Positions 7,976 to 17,105 of a DNA stretch of 52,508 nt are shown one piece after another. Both the position numbers and the translations under genes were made by a program. Location: the NCBI RefSeq assembly GCF_050873445.1, contig NZ_JBNMIU010000010.1:1-52508 (forward strand), in the 5' to 3' direction. Source of the DNA: Acidaminococcus sp050873445 (GTDB taxonomy: Bacteria > Bacillota > Negativicutes > Acidaminococcales > Acidaminococcaceae). Under the pieces are notes generated by a model. It was not told the DNA's origin. It did not search any database and was given only the letters and a program-made list of their open reading frames with translations. The number at the start of each line of letters is the position of its first letter. Positions within the stretch are counted from its first letter, which is position 1.

Positions 7976-9072
7976 TACGTCTGCAGGATGTTGAAATCGT
8001 CATCGAAGATCGCCAGATCAGCACGCTGACCTGTTTTCAGGGTCCCCCGGTCGGAGAATCCCAGCTCCCGGGCCGGATTGGCCGTGGCCAGCTGCACTGC
8101 CTGGGGCAGGGTCAGGTGGGCGAACTTCCAGATGTTCTGGACAGCTTTTTCCATGGTCAGGATGCTGCCCGCCAGGGTGCCGTCCGCCAGGGTGGCCCGG
8201 CCGTCTCTTACGAATACTTTCTGGCCGCCCAGCTCGCTTTCCCCTTCACCCAGGAGACAGGCCCGCATGGAATCGGTGATGAGTACGATCTTGTCCAGTC
8301 CTTTGGCATGGACTGCCAGACTCAGGGCTGCCGGGTGGATGTGGATACCGTCGGCGATGAGTTCACACGTTACCGGCTGGGTCAGTGCGGCTCCTACCAG
8401 GCCGGGCCGGCGGTGGTGCAGGGGGCTCATGGCGTTGTACAGGTGGGTGATGTGGCTGGCTCCGGCGGAAATGGCCCGGGCAGCTTCTTCGAAGGTAGCA
8501 TCGCTGTGGCCCAGGGAAACGATGATTTTGTGGCTGCAGCAGCGGGGGATGAACTCCATGTCCGTCAGGGTTTCCGGTGCCAGGGTCAGGATCTTCAGGA
8601 TGTCTGCATAGGGTTCGATGGATTCCCAGTGGGCTTTTTGGATGTGGCAGGCCTTCTGTGCACCTTTATATTTTTCACTGATGAAGGGCCCTTCCAGGTT
8701 GGCCCCCAGGATTTCCGCTCCGGGTTCGTGGCCCTGGGCGTCCCGGATGGCCGAGAGTGCCCGGTCGATTGCTTCTTCGCTGCAGGTCATGGTGGTGGGC
8801 AGGAAGCCCGTGACTCCGGTGGAGGCCAGGAGCCGGCTCATGGTATCCAGAGCCTCCCGGGTGCCGTCCATGGCATCGCTGCCCCCGCAGCCGTGGATGT
8901 GGATATTCAGGAACCCGGGGGCTACGTAGGCACCCTGGGCATCGATGATCTCAGTATCGGCAGGCAGCTGGTCCGGGTCTGTGAAACCCTGCAGCGTTTT
9001 GTCAAAGGTCAGTGCCTGTCCCTCAGTGATTTCTTGTGGTAAAATAAATCTGCCGTTGATGATGGCTTTCAT
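7945..9072 (-). CDS. nagA: N-acetylglucosamine-6-phosphate deacetylase
   Basis: 375 residues, start ATG at 9072 behind AAGGAGAAC; a start 18 bp upstream would overlap that site. This amidohydrolase-fold enzyme removes acetate from GlcNAc-6-P. Visible metal and substrate motifs are GFLNIHIHGCGG near residue 60, NLEGPFIS near 125, SLGHSDATFEEA and THLYNAMSPL (His ligands), and ITDSMRA with the catalytic Asp near 265. It is divergent from murQ-murP-mupG across a 67-bp gap, and together they convert imported MurNAc-GlcNAc to GlcNAc-6-P and then GlcN-6-P. No nagB is in the window. Confidence 0.95.
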   Translation of the reverse strand: MKAIINGRFILPQEITEGQALTFDKTLQGFTDPDQLPADTEIIDAQGAYVAPGFLNIHIHGCGGSDAMDGTREALDTMSRLLASTGVTGFLPTTMTCSEEAIDRALSAIRDAQGHEPGAEILGANLEGPFISEKYKGAQKACHIQKAHWESIEPYADILKILTLAPETLTDMEFIPRCCSHKIIVSLGHSDATFEEAARAISAGASHITHLYNAMSPLHHRRPGLVGAALTQPVTCELIADGIHIHPAALSLAVHAKGLDKIVLITDSMRACLLGEGESELGGQKVFVRDGRATLADGTLAGSILTMEKAVQNIWKFAHLTLPQAVQLATANPARELGFSDRGTLKTGQRADLAIFDDDFNILQTYKKGTCIFHR

Positions 9073-9139
9073 AATTGTTCTCCTTCTCACGGTACAGAAT
9101 TATCTTTATTATAGCACACCCGAACCAGGAGGTTTTTTC

Positions 9140-9976
9140 ATGATCGATTTGGACAAATTATCCACCGAGCAGCGGAATCCGGCGTCTGTTGCCATTGACA
9201 AGGTATCCACCCAGGAACTGGTGGAAATCATCAACCGGGAAGATCACAAGGTGGCTGACGCGGTGCAGAAGATTCTGCCTGCCATTGCGCTGGCTGTGGA
9301 TCTGGTGGCTGACCGGCTGAAAAAAGGAGGGCGGCTGTTCTATATGGGCAGCGGGACCTCTGGCCGGCTGGGCATCCTGGATGCGGTCGAATGTCCGCCT
9401 ACCTACAGCACGGATCCGGAACAGATCCAGGGGCTGATCGCCGGCGGTTACGAAGCTATCTTCCGGGCCAAAGAGGGGGCCGAGGACAGCGAAGAACAGG
9501 GACGCGACGACATCTGGGCCAAGGAACTGACGTCCAGCGATGTGGTCATGGGCATCAGCGCTTCCGGCCGAACACCCTACGTACTGGGAGGCATGAAGGA
9601 AGCCAAGGAACGGGGCTGTGCCGTGCTGGGGCTGTGCTGCAGCGCCCGGAGCGCCATGGCCAAGATTGCCGATCTGTGTCTCACCGTATTGCCCGGGCCT
9701 GAAGTGATTACCGGGTCCACCCGGATGAAGGCAGGCACTGCTACCAAGATGGTGCTGAACATGATCACCACCGGGGCCATGGTGCGTTTGGGCAAGGTGC
9801 GGGGCAATCTGATGATCGACGTGAGGGCCACCAATGAAAAATTGCTGGAGCGGGCCCTTTCCATCGTGTGTACCGTTACGGGCTGCAGCCGGGAGGAAGC
9901 ACGGCTGAGTCTGGCCCGGAACCGGGGCAGTGCCCGGAAGGCCGTGGAGGAATGGGAGGCCGCCCATGGAAAATAA
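9140..9976 (+). CDS. murQ: N-acetylmuramic acid 6-phosphate etherase
   Basis: 278 residues, start ATG 9140 behind CCAGGAGG. It starts MIDLDKLSTEQRNPAS, as MurQ proteins do, and has a SIS sugar-isomerase domain (FYMGSGTSGRLGILDAVECPPTY, then GISASGRTPYVLG, then GSTRMKAGTATKMVLNM). It cleaves the D-lactyl ether of MurNAc-6-P to give GlcNAc-6-P and lactate in the cytoplasm. Its last 11 bases overlap the murP start, so the two are translationally coupled. The product feeds nagA, which is transcribed divergently. Confidence 0.96.
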   Translation: MIDLDKLSTEQRNPASVAIDKVSTQELVEIINREDHKVADAVQKILPAIALAVDLVADRLKKGGRLFYMGSGTSGRLGILDAVECPPTYSTDPEQIQGLIAGGYEAIFRAKEGAEDSEEQGRDDIWAKELTSSDVVMGISASGRTPYVLGGMKEAKERGCAVLGLCCSARSAMAKIADLCLTVLPGPEVITGSTRMKAGTATKMVLNMITTGAMVRLGKVRGNLMIDVRATNEKLLERALSIVCTVTGCSREEARLSLARNRGSARKAVEEWEAAHGK

Positions 9977-11375
9977 GGAACTGGCCCGGCAGATCCTGCT
10001 TGTGGTGGGGCCTGGAGCCAATGTGCGCCAGGCTACCCACTGCATGACCCGGCTGCGGCTGGTACTGGAAAATCAGGATGTGGACCGGGAGGCCCTGAAG
10101 AAGCTTCCAGAGGTTATGGGGGTGAATCAGGCCGGACCGGAGCTGCAGATTATCCTGGGACCGGGCAAGGCTGCCCAGGTGACGGATGCGTTCAACGCCC
10201 TGCTGGCGGCACCGGAGGAGACGACAGCGCCTGTACAGGAAACGAAAGAAACGGAACAGCCGGTAAAGGACGGATTTCCCCAGGGAGAAGTGGGGGACGG
10301 CAAGGCTCTCCATGAAGCCATCCGGGCAAAGAACGCCACTCCGGCCAAATTGTTCCTGAAACGGATCAGCAGCATCTTCGTTCCCTTGATCCCCGGATTC
10401 ATCGGCTGCGGGCTCCTGACGGGAATCTTGAACATTGTCCGGCGGCTGGATCCGGTGCTGGCCCGTAACGTGGCGTTCCAGATTCTGGGTCTGGCCGGCA
10501 ATACGGTGTTTTGGGGCATGAACCTGTTCGTGGGCTGGAATGCGGCCAAAGAATTCGGCGGGTCGCCCGTGCTGGGCGGGGCTTTGGGGGCTCTCATCAG
10601 CCATCCCGGACTCAGCGGCATTTTGCTGCACGGACAGGCACTGACTCCGGGCCGGGGCGGCGTGGTGGCTGTGCTGATCGTGGCGGCCTTGGGAGCCCAG
10701 CTGGAAAAAAAGCTGCATAAGCTGGTGCCCGAGGCACTGGATCTGTTCCTGACGCCCTTTCTGGTGCTGGGTATCATGGCCTTTGCCACGTTGTATGTGT
10801 TCCAGCCTCTGGGCGGTTTTATCGCCGAGAGCATCGGTTTTGCGGCCACGGAGGCGGTAGTACGGGGCGGGGCACTTACCGGGTTCGTCCTGGGCGGTCT
10901 TTTCCTGCCCCTGGTTATGCTGGGGGTCCATCAGGGACTTACCCCCATCCACGCCCAGCTGATCGCCCAGTACGGGTATACCATCCTGCTGCCCATTCTG
11001 GCCATGGCCGGGGGCGGACAGGTGGGTGCTGCTGCGGCGGTATACCTGAAGACTCGGAATCCGGAAGTCAGGAGGGTAGTAGCTTCAGCTCTGCCTGTAG
11101 GACTCATGGGTGTAGGGGAGCCGCTGATCTACGGGGTGACGCTGCCTCTGGGGAGACCGTTCATCGGGGCCTGCATCGGCGGAGCCCTGGGGGGTGCTGT
11201 TCAGGCAGCCTGCCAGGTGGGCGCCGGGGCCCTGGGGATTTCCGGACTGCCCCTGGCTCCCAGTACTACCTGCGTAACCGCTTATTTGGCAGGACTGGCC
11301 GTATCCTACGTGGGCGGTTTCGTGGCCACATGGGTGATGGGGTTCGAGGATCCGGGAACGTACGACAGTCACTGA
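9966..11375 (+). CDS. murP: PTS EIIBC component for MurNAc-type sugars
   Basis: 469 residues, start ATG 9966 inside the end of murQ. The N-terminal EIIB domain carries the phosphorylated cysteine in ATHCMTRLRLV (about residue 27). A linker rich in Glu, Thr and Pro (about 80-105) leads to a ten-or-so-helix EIIC domain of the sucrose/glucose class (PLIPGFIGCGLLTG, HQGLTPIHAQ, GEPLIYGVTLPL). It has no EIIA domain, so it needs one from elsewhere, as MurP of other bacteria does. Context (murQ before, mupG after) points to MurNAc or MurNAc-GlcNAc as substrate and the sequence alone would not. It is an inner-membrane transporter. Confidence 0.88.
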   Translation: MENKELARQILLVVGPGANVRQATHCMTRLRLVLENQDVDREALKKLPEVMGVNQAGPELQIILGPGKAAQVTDAFNALLAAPEETTAPVQETKETEQPVKDGFPQGEVGDGKALHEAIRAKNATPAKLFLKRISSIFVPLIPGFIGCGLLTGILNIVRRLDPVLARNVAFQILGLAGNTVFWGMNLFVGWNAAKEFGGSPVLGGALGALISHPGLSGILLHGQALTPGRGGVVAVLIVAALGAQLEKKLHKLVPEALDLFLTPFLVLGIMAFATLYVFQPLGGFIAESIGFAATEAVVRGGALTGFVLGGLFLPLVMLGVHQGLTPIHAQLIAQYGYTILLPILAMAGGGQVGAAAAVYLKTRNPEVRRVVASALPVGLMGVGEPLIYGVTLPLGRPFIGACIGGALGGAVQAACQVGAGALGISGLPLAPSTTCVTAYLAGLAVSYVGGFVATWVMGFEDPGTYDSH

Positions 11376-11404
11376 TCACTGATTCTGACCAAGGAGGTTG
11401 AACC

Positions 11405-12457
11405 ATGACATTGCACAAGGGGATTTCTTTGTATCCGGGGCTGGGTATGCCTTTGGACGAGATGCTTGGACGGCTGGAAATGGCTGCCGGGCTGGGGGTG
11501 GACCGGTTGTTCCTTTCCTTCCACATTCCGGAAACGGATCCGGCTGCCTTTGACCGGCAGGTGGCACCTCTCCTGGAGAGGGCCCGAGCCCTGGGCATTT
11601 TTACCGTGGGTGACCTGGTGCCTGGCAAACCGGTACCGGAAACGCTGACCTGCCTGCGGCTGGACGACGGCTTTGCCCCGGAAGCGGTGGCAGCGCTCCA
11701 GCGTGGATATCCGGGCCGGATCCTGGTACTGAATGCTTCGGCCGTGACGGAAAAACAGCTGGAAGCATTGCAGGAAGCCGGGGTGGATTTCCGTAAGGTG
11801 GAAGCACTCCACAACTTCTACCCCCATCCTCATACCGGTGTTTCTGTACCCTACTTCCTAAAACAGGAGGCCCTGCTGCACCGGTACGGCATTTCGTCCG
11901 GCGCTTTCGTGGCCAGTCAGGCTGGGAAACGGGGCCCTCTGTATGAAGGGCTTCCCACCCTGGAACAGGACCGGCACCGCAGTGTATCCATCGGTGCCCG
12001 GCAGCTGGCGGCCCTGGGGGCGGAGGCCCTCTACATCGGCGATGACGGTCCCACCAGAGATGAACTGCAGGCCCTGGGCCGGCTGGAGGAAGGGGTGCTG
12101 GAGCTGACCCTGGAAGTATTCCAGTGGAGGCCCTGCCATGACATCCTTGCCACCCATGTGTACGAGACCAGGCCGGAGGAGGCGGAAGAGGTAATCCGCA
12201 CTGCCAACAGCAGGAGTCTGTGGAAGCGTGCGGACATCCCCGAGATTCCCTTCCGGCGCTGTCATCCGGGGGATGTGACGCTGGACAATGGCCGGTACGG
12301 CCGCTACGCCGGAGAGCTGGAAATCTGCAAGACGGAGCTGCCGGCAGATCAAAGGGTGGATGTGCTGGGCCGCATCCCGGCGGAGGAACAGTTTCTGCTG
12401 CAGTACCTGACGGGCGGAAAGAAGTTCCGCCTGCGTCCTGTGGCCACGAATCACTAA
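11405..12457 (+). CDS. mupG: MupG-like 6-phospho-N-acetylmuramidase (DUF871)
   Basis: 350 residues, ATG 11405 behind AAGGAGG. The N-terminus GISLYPGLGMPLDEM begins a TIM barrel, LHNFYPHPHTGVS is the conserved DUF871 block near residue 140, and a small cyclophilin-like C-terminal domain follows (about 240-350). The characterised member, Staphylococcus aureus MupG, cleaves MurNAc-6-P-GlcNAc after PTS import. Together with murP and murQ in one operon this implies uptake of the disaccharide rather than only MurNAc. The function is inferred from family and neighbours. A promoter for ychF follows at once. Confidence 0.85.
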   Translation: MTLHKGISLYPGLGMPLDEMLGRLEMAAGLGVDRLFLSFHIPETDPAAFDRQVAPLLERARALGIFTVGDLVPGKPVPETLTCLRLDDGFAPEAVAALQRGYPGRILVLNASAVTEKQLEALQEAGVDFRKVEALHNFYPHPHTGVSVPYFLKQEALLHRYGISSGAFVASQAGKRGPLYEGLPTLEQDRHRSVSIGARQLAALGAEALYIGDDGPTRDELQALGRLEEGVLELTLEVFQWRPCHDILATHVYETRPEEAEEVIRTANSRSLWKRADIPEIPFRRCHPGDVTLDNGRYGRYAGELEICKTELPADQRVDVLGRIPAEEQFLLQYLTGGKKFRLRPVATNH

Positions 12458-12473
12458 CCCATAATCCCCAACC

Positions 12474-12484
12474 TATGATATAAT
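12474..12484 (+). promoter_or_regulatory. extended -10 promoter of ychF
   Basis: TATAAT at 12479-12484 is preceded by TGA, an extended -10, 32 bp before the ychF start. No clear -35 is visible. Confidence 0.5.
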
Positions 12485-12515
12485 AAAAAATAGTTTGCAC
12501 GAAGGAGAGATCATC

Positions 12516-13625
12516 ATGAGTTCAACCAATCTGGAAATGGGTATCGTAGGCCTGCCCAACGTAGGCAAAAGCACCCTGTTCAACGCCATCACCAAAGCAG
12601 GGGCCGAAGCGGCCAACTATCCTTTCTGTACCATAGAGCCCAACGTGGGCGTGGTCGACGTTCCCGACTCCCGTCTGGACGTGCTGGCCAAAATGTTCCA
12701 TTCCAAGAAGATCGTTCCTGCAGGAATGAAATTTGTGGACATCGCCGGCTTGGTGAAGGGCGCCAGCAAGGGCGAAGGTCTGGGAAACAAATTTTTGAGC
12801 CACATCCGGCAGACCGATGCTATCGCTGAAGTGGTGCGCTGTTTCGAAGACGGCAATATCACCCACGTGGAAGGTTCCATCGATCCGGTCCGTGACGTGG
12901 AGATCATCAATACGGAACTGTGCCTGGCCGACCTGGAAAGCGTGGAAAAACAACTGACCAAGGTCCAGAAACTGATCAAGGCCGGGGACAAAAAGGCAGC
13001 AGCCAAAGCGGCTCTGCTCCAGAAGATCTCCGACAACCTGGGCGAAGGCATCCCTGTGCGCCGGCTGGAACTGACCGACGATGACAGGGAGAACCTGAAG
13101 GAACTGGACCTTTTGACCAGCAAGCCTATCCTGTACGTGGCCAACGTGGCAGAAGAAGAAGCCGCTGACTGGTCCGGCAACCCGTATGTCAAAGCACTGG
13201 AAGAATACGCTGCCAAAGAAAATGCTCAGGTGATTGTGATCTCTGCCAAGGTGGAAGAGGAAATCGCCCAGCTGCCCAAGGATGAAGCCAAGGAATACCT
13301 GGAAATGGAAGGGCTGACGGAAGCCGGGCTGGATCGTCTGATTAAGGCCGGTTTCAAACTGCTGGGACTGCAGACGTTCCTGACTGCCGGAGAAATGGAA
13401 TCCCGGGCCTGGACCATCGTAGCCGGTTCCACGGCACCCAAAGCAGCCGGCAAGATCCATACGGACTTTGAAAAAGGCTTCATCCGGGCCGAAATCGTGT
13501 CCTACGACGACCTAGTGCAATGCGGATCCAAACAGGCTGCCAAGGAAAAAGGCCTGGTACGCCTGGAAGGCAAGGACTACATTATGCAGGACGGCGATGT
13601 AGTGGAATTCCGCTTCAACGTGTAA
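12516..13625 (+). CDS. ychF: YchF/OLA1-type redox-regulated ATPase
   Basis: 369 residues, ATG 12516 behind GAAGGAGAG. An Obg-related P-loop protein: GLPNVGKST (residues 11-19) is the Walker A motif, DIAGLVKGASKGEGLG is switch II, ANVAEEE replaces the usual NKxD motif of GTPases (YchF members prefer ATP), a coiled-coil insertion lies around 145-200, and a C-terminal TGS domain covers about 285-365. It is a ribosome-associated stress-response ATPase. The PHP gene follows after 32 bp, in the same operon. Confidence 0.95.
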   Translation: MSSTNLEMGIVGLPNVGKSTLFNAITKAGAEAANYPFCTIEPNVGVVDVPDSRLDVLAKMFHSKKIVPAGMKFVDIAGLVKGASKGEGLGNKFLSHIRQTDAIAEVVRCFEDGNITHVEGSIDPVRDVEIINTELCLADLESVEKQLTKVQKLIKAGDKKAAAKAALLQKISDNLGEGIPVRRLELTDDDRENLKELDLLTSKPILYVANVAEEEAADWSGNPYVKALEEYAAKENAQVIVISAKVEEEIAQLPKDEAKEYLEMEGLTEAGLDRLIKAGFKLLGLQTFLTAGEMESRAWTIVAGSTAPKAAGKIHTDFEKGFIRAEIVSYDDLVQCGSKQAAKEKGLVRLEGKDYIMQDGDVVEFRFNV

Positions 13626-13657
13626 GCGGATATCTGCAAGAGAAAGAAGGGCATGCC

Positions 13658-14431
13658 ATGCTGTTCGATACCCATACCCATGCGGATTATTCCTGTGATG
13701 CGGAGCAGACCATCGGAGAAGCGGCGAAGGCGGCTCACGACCTGGGCCTGGGGATTATCCTGACGGAGCATTGGGACCGTTATTATCCCTCCTATCCGGA
13801 AAGCTTCCAATTCGACATTGCCGATTACTTCAGGCACAATACCCCCTTGCGCAGCGACACGGTGCTGCTGGGCATCGAGGTGGGGCTGCAGCCCAAGGCC
13901 ATCGCTGAGGACAAGGCAATGGTGAAGCAGTATCCCTTTGATGAAGTGGTGGGATCCATGCACTGCTTCGATGGGCTGGACATGTACGAACCGGATACCT
14001 ACAGGGGCATCACCAAGGACGAGGCGGTGCGCCGGTATCTGGAGGATTCCGTCCGGTGCCTGGAAATGGAACCGGATTTCGATTCCTACGGGCACATTGA
14101 CTATATCTGCCGGTATATGCCCTATGAGGATCCCAACTTGTATTACAAAGACCATCCGGACTTGTGGAACAGGGTGTTCCGGCTGCTGATCGAACAGGAC
14201 AGGGTCATTGAAATCAATACGAGACGGCTGGGAGATGCCAGCGTGGTGCCGCCCCTGATAGAGCTGTACAGGCGGTTCCATGAACTGGGCGGAAAATACG
14301 CCACGTTGGGCAGCGATGCCCACTATAAAGAACATGTGGGCCGGGACTTTGCCACAGGGCAGCAGATTGCCCGGGCGGCTGGCTTACAGCTGGTCTATTT
14401 CAAGGAACGGAAGCGGATCGTTTGTCCATAA
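13658..14431 (+). CDS. PHP-domain phosphatase (histidinol-phosphatase type)
   Basis: 257 residues, ATG 13658 behind GAAAGAAGG. The PHP metal motif DTHTHADYS is at residues 4-12, followed by TEHWD, a conserved GIEVG, GSMHCFDG, SYGHIDYICRY and TLGSDAHYKEHVGRDF, giving the full set of metal ligands for a trinuclear PHP site. HisK/HisJ histidinol-phosphatases have this length and layout, but no other histidine-pathway gene is near, so a different small phosphate ester is possible. It is co-transcribed with ychF. A separate promoter for nadD starts 20 bp after its stop. Confidence 0.8.
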   Translation: MLFDTHTHADYSCDAEQTIGEAAKAAHDLGLGIILTEHWDRYYPSYPESFQFDIADYFRHNTPLRSDTVLLGIEVGLQPKAIAEDKAMVKQYPFDEVVGSMHCFDGLDMYEPDTYRGITKDEAVRRYLEDSVRCLEMEPDFDSYGHIDYICRYMPYEDPNLYYKDHPDLWNRVFRLLIEQDRVIEINTRRLGDASVVPPLIELYRRFHELGGKYATLGSDAHYKEHVGRDFATGQQIARAAGLQLVYFKERKRIVCP

Positions 14432-14450
14432 AATTGTCACGGGAGCAACC

Positions 14451-14479
14451 TTGTTTTCGTTTCTTTTCCCTGCTATAAT
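14451..14479 (+). promoter_or_regulatory. promoter of the nadD operon
   Basis: TTGTTT at 14451-14456 and TATAAT at 14474-14479, spacing 17 bp. It starts the nadD-yqeK-LCP-rsfS-cvfB transcription unit. Confidence 0.7.
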
Positions 14480-14515
14480 ACACGGGTATCACCCTGATAA
14501 AGGAGCGTGGAGCAC

Positions 14516-15127
14516 ATGGGCCGTCAGCGGCTGGGCATCCTGGGCGGGACCTTTGATCCCATCCACAACGGGCATCTGATGATTGCCCGGGCCATGCAGG
14601 AACAGCTGCACCTGGACCGGGTACTGTTTATCCCGGATTACATCCCTCCCCACAAACGGGGCAGGGAGTGCTCCCCTTCGGCGGATCGGCTGGTCATGAC
14701 GTTACTGGCGACTCGGGACAACCCCCTCTGCACTGTATCCGACATGGAACTGCGGAGGGGCGGGGTTTCCTACACCAGTGACACCTTGCGTCAGCTGTAT
14801 CGGCGCTGGCACCGATTCTATGATCTGTACTTCCTGATCGGCGCCGATTCGGCGGAACAGCTTCCTACCTGGCACAATATCCGGGAAGCCATGGAGTACG
14901 CCACGTTTGCGGCAGCGGCCCGGCCCGGGTTTGCGCCGCAGAAAGAAGCGGTCAGCGCCAGGCTGGCCCGACAGGGGCTTACCCGGTTGTGCTGGGTGGA
15001 TACACCGGAACTGGACCTTTCCTCCACGGAAATCCGGGAGAAGGTCCGCCGGGGCGAATCGATTGCGAACCTGGTACCCAAGGCAGTAGCGGAATACATC
15101 GAACAGAGAGACCTCTACCGCAAGTAG
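14516..15127 (+). CDS. nadD: nicotinate-nucleotide adenylyltransferase
   Basis: 203 residues, ATG 14516 with AAAGGAG ten bases upstream (a GTG at 14507 is too close to that site). Nucleotidyltransferase fold: GGTFDPIHNGHL (residues about 9-20) with the HxGH motif, IPPHK near 43, and the ATP-binding STEIR near 178. It joins ATP to nicotinate mononucleotide in NAD synthesis. It is first in the nadD-yqeK-LCP-rsfS-cvfB cluster common in Firmicutes. The 3' end overlaps a terminator hairpin, so downstream expression is probably reduced. Confidence 0.96.
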   Translation: MGRQRLGILGGTFDPIHNGHLMIARAMQEQLHLDRVLFIPDYIPPHKRGRECSPSADRLVMTLLATRDNPLCTVSDMELRRGGVSYTSDTLRQLYRRWHRFYDLYFLIGADSAEQLPTWHNIREAMEYATFAAAARPGFAPQKEAVSARLARQGLTRLCWVDTPELDLSSTEIREKVRRGESIANLVPKAVAEYIEQRDLYRK

Positions 15128-15144
15128 GGGCTCTCTGTTTTTTT
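15104..15144 (+). terminator. attenuating terminator at the nadD/yqeK junction
   Basis: CAGAGAG (15104-15110) pairs with CTCTCTG (15131-15137), with an inner CTCTAC/GTAGGG stem, and seven T follow. It covers the nadD stop codon and precedes the yqeK ribosome site, so it should lower rather than abolish yqeK expression. Confidence 0.75.
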
Positions 15145-15160
15145 GATAGGAGGCAATATC

Positions 15161-15739
15161 ATGGAACTTGAGGAAATGCAGACCCGGCTGGAAAAAGAAC
15201 TGCCGGCCAAACGCTTCCACCATACGGTGGCAGTGAGTCAGACCGCTGTGGAGCTGGCCCGGCTGTACGGCGTGGATGAAAAGAAAGCTGCCATTGCAGG
15301 CATGCTCCACGACAGCGGAAGGCAGATTCCCAAAAAGGATTTCATTGCCAAGGCGGCAGAACTGGGCATTCCTCTGGACGAAGTGGAAAAAGCCCAGCCC
15401 ATCCTGATCCATGCCAAACTGGGTGTCTATTATGCGGAACACGAATTCGGCGTCACGGATCCGGATATCCTCTCCAGCATTCGGTATCATACTACTGGGG
15501 CCGCCCATATGAGCCCCCTGGCCATGGTCATCTATCTGGCCGATCTGATCGAACCCCATCGGGATTTCGAGGGTGTGGATACCCTGCGGCAGCAGGTGCG
15601 CCAGGGCCTGGAATATGGCATGCTGAAAGCCTACATCCACACTATGGCCTATCTGATGGAACAGGGACAGCTGATCCATCCCGACTGCCTGGCCGGGTAC
15701 AATGAACTGATCATGGCACAGGAAGCCAATCAACAATAA
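15161..15739 (+). CDS. yqeK: YqeK-type HD-domain Ap4A hydrolase
   Basis: 192 residues, ATG 15161 behind ATAGGAGG. HD phosphohydrolase: RFHHTVAVSQTA supplies the first His, GMLHDSG is the HD pair near residue 49, and RYHTTG and YLADLIEPHRDF complete the metal site. Characterised YqeK proteins split diadenosine tetraphosphate symmetrically to ADP. nadD-yqeK adjacency is widespread. The LCP gene starts 18 bp later. Confidence 0.92.
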   Translation: MELEEMQTRLEKELPAKRFHHTVAVSQTAVELARLYGVDEKKAAIAGMLHDSGRQIPKKDFIAKAAELGIPLDEVEKAQPILIHAKLGVYYAEHEFGVTDPDILSSIRYHTTGAAHMSPLAMVIYLADLIEPHRDFEGVDTLRQQVRQGLEYGMLKAYIHTMAYLMEQGQLIHPDCLAGYNELIMAQEANQQ

Positions 15740-15757
15740 CAGGAGCGAACGCAAACA

Positions 15758-16735
15758 ATGACTGAACCAAAGAAAACAGGGGGCCGTCGCTACAAGAAAC
15801 GGCTGCGGAAGGGACGGCTGTTCTTTTCCCTGGTGCTGATCTGCCTTCTGATGGGCAGCTGCTTCGCAGCCGGCATGAGGATTTACAACCGGTTCTTCCG
15901 GTCCCGGGCCCAGGTGGCGGCAACCAGGGATGACAGCCTGACGACCGAGGGCTTTTCTGAGCGGATCAATGTACTGCTCCTGGGAACTGATGACGGGGAC
16001 AGCGAGGATTTCGGCACCGATGCCCCCAAGCGGACTGATGCCATGCTGCTGGTAAGCTTCGACCCCCAGCATAACCAGGTGGCCGTACTGAGTCTTCCCC
16101 GGGATACCCGGGTAACCATCCCCGGCCGTCGGGGTCATGACAAGATCAATGCGGCTTATGCCTACGGGGGCGTGCCCCTGGCGAAAAAGACGGTCAGCAA
16201 TCTGCTGCAGGTACCGATCAACCACTATATGCAGGTGGACTGGAAAGGCTTCATCAAAGTGGTGGATATGCTGGGCGGTGTGGACCTGAATGTGGAGCAG
16301 GATATGGATTACGAGGATCCCTATGCCGATTTGAAGATCCACCTGAAGAAGGGACAGCAGCACCTGAACGGGGAAAAAGCCGGAGAATACGTCCGGTTCC
16401 GGCATGACGAAATGGGCGATATCGGCCGGGTGAAACGGCAGCAGATCTTTATGAAGGCACTGGCCAAACAGGCCTTTACGGTGACCAACATGGTGAAACT
16501 GCCCATGATCATCGGTACGGCCACTGAATATGTGAAAACGGATATGGACTTTATCCAGATGGTGAAGGCGGCCAACTGCCTGCGGCTCTTCGGAGACAGC
16601 GGGGTAAAGAGTGCCAGCCTGAAAGGCGATTTCGGAGATATCGGCGGGGTCAGTTACTGGGTGACCACCCCCTCCAAGATTGCAGCTACTCTGAATGAAC
16701 TGCAGATCCCTCATAAACGGATTCCCAGTATCTGA
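15758..16735 (+). CDS. LytR-CpsA-Psr (LCP) family glycopolymer ligase
   Basis: 325 residues, ATG 15758 behind CAGGAG. A basic N-terminus (KKTGGRRYKKRLRKGR) and one membrane helix at about 26-48 place the catalytic domain outside the inner membrane. LCP motifs are visible: NVLLLGTDDGD, KRTDAMLLVSFDP, LSLPRDTRV, HDKINAAYAYGG, and FRHDEMGDIGRVKRQQ with its conserved Arg residues. LCP proteins transfer polyprenyl-phosphate-linked glycans to peptidoglycan. In a diderm Firmicute without teichoic acids the acceptor glycan is unknown. Location between yqeK and rsfS is common in Clostridia and Negativicutes. Confidence 0.9.
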   Translation: MTEPKKTGGRRYKKRLRKGRLFFSLVLICLLMGSCFAAGMRIYNRFFRSRAQVAATRDDSLTTEGFSERINVLLLGTDDGDSEDFGTDAPKRTDAMLLVSFDPQHNQVAVLSLPRDTRVTIPGRRGHDKINAAYAYGGVPLAKKTVSNLLQVPINHYMQVDWKGFIKVVDMLGGVDLNVEQDMDYEDPYADLKIHLKKGQQHLNGEKAGEYVRFRHDEMGDIGRVKRQQIFMKALAKQAFTVTNMVKLPMIIGTATEYVKTDMDFIQMVKAANCLRLFGDSGVKSASLKGDFGDIGGVSYWVTTPSKIAATLNELQIPHKRIPSI

Positions 16736-16751
16736 TGAAAGGAAAAGTGAA

Positions 16752-17105
16752 ATGACGGGTAAAGAATTGGCCAACAAGATTGCAGCAGCTGCTGCGGACA
16801 AGAAAGCACGGGATATCCTGCTGCTGAACATGGAAGGACTGTCTTCCGTAACGGATTACTTCATGATCTGTTCGGCTCCCAGCACCACCCAGGTGCGGGC
16901 CATCGCCGACGGCATCGAAGACAAGCTGGCCCAGGAAGGCCGCCTGCCTGCCCATAAGGAAGGGTACAGCGAGGGCAACTGGGTACTGCTGGACTATGGT
17001 GACTGTGTAGCCCATGTATTCCAGGAATCCCAGCGGAACTTCTACAACCTGGAACAGCTGTGGGCTGACGCTCCCAGTGAAGCGTATACGGAGCCGGAAG
17101 CATGA
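16752..17105 (+). CDS. rsfS: ribosome silencing factor RsfS
   Basis: 117 residues, ATG 16752 behind GAAAGGAAAAG. DUF143/Iojap fold: DILLLNMEGLSSVTDYFMICSA, EGYSEGNWVLLDYGDCVAHVF and REFY-like RNFYNLEQLW are the family hallmarks. It binds ribosomal protein L14 and blocks subunit joining in starvation. Its stop overlaps the next start (ATGA at 17102-17105), so it is coupled to cvfB. Confidence 0.96.
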   Translation: MTGKELANKIAAAAADKKARDILLLNMEGLSSVTDYFMICSAPSTTQVRAIADGIEDKLAQEGRLPAHKEGYSEGNWVLLDYGDCVAHVFQESQRNFYNLEQLWADAPSEAYTEPEA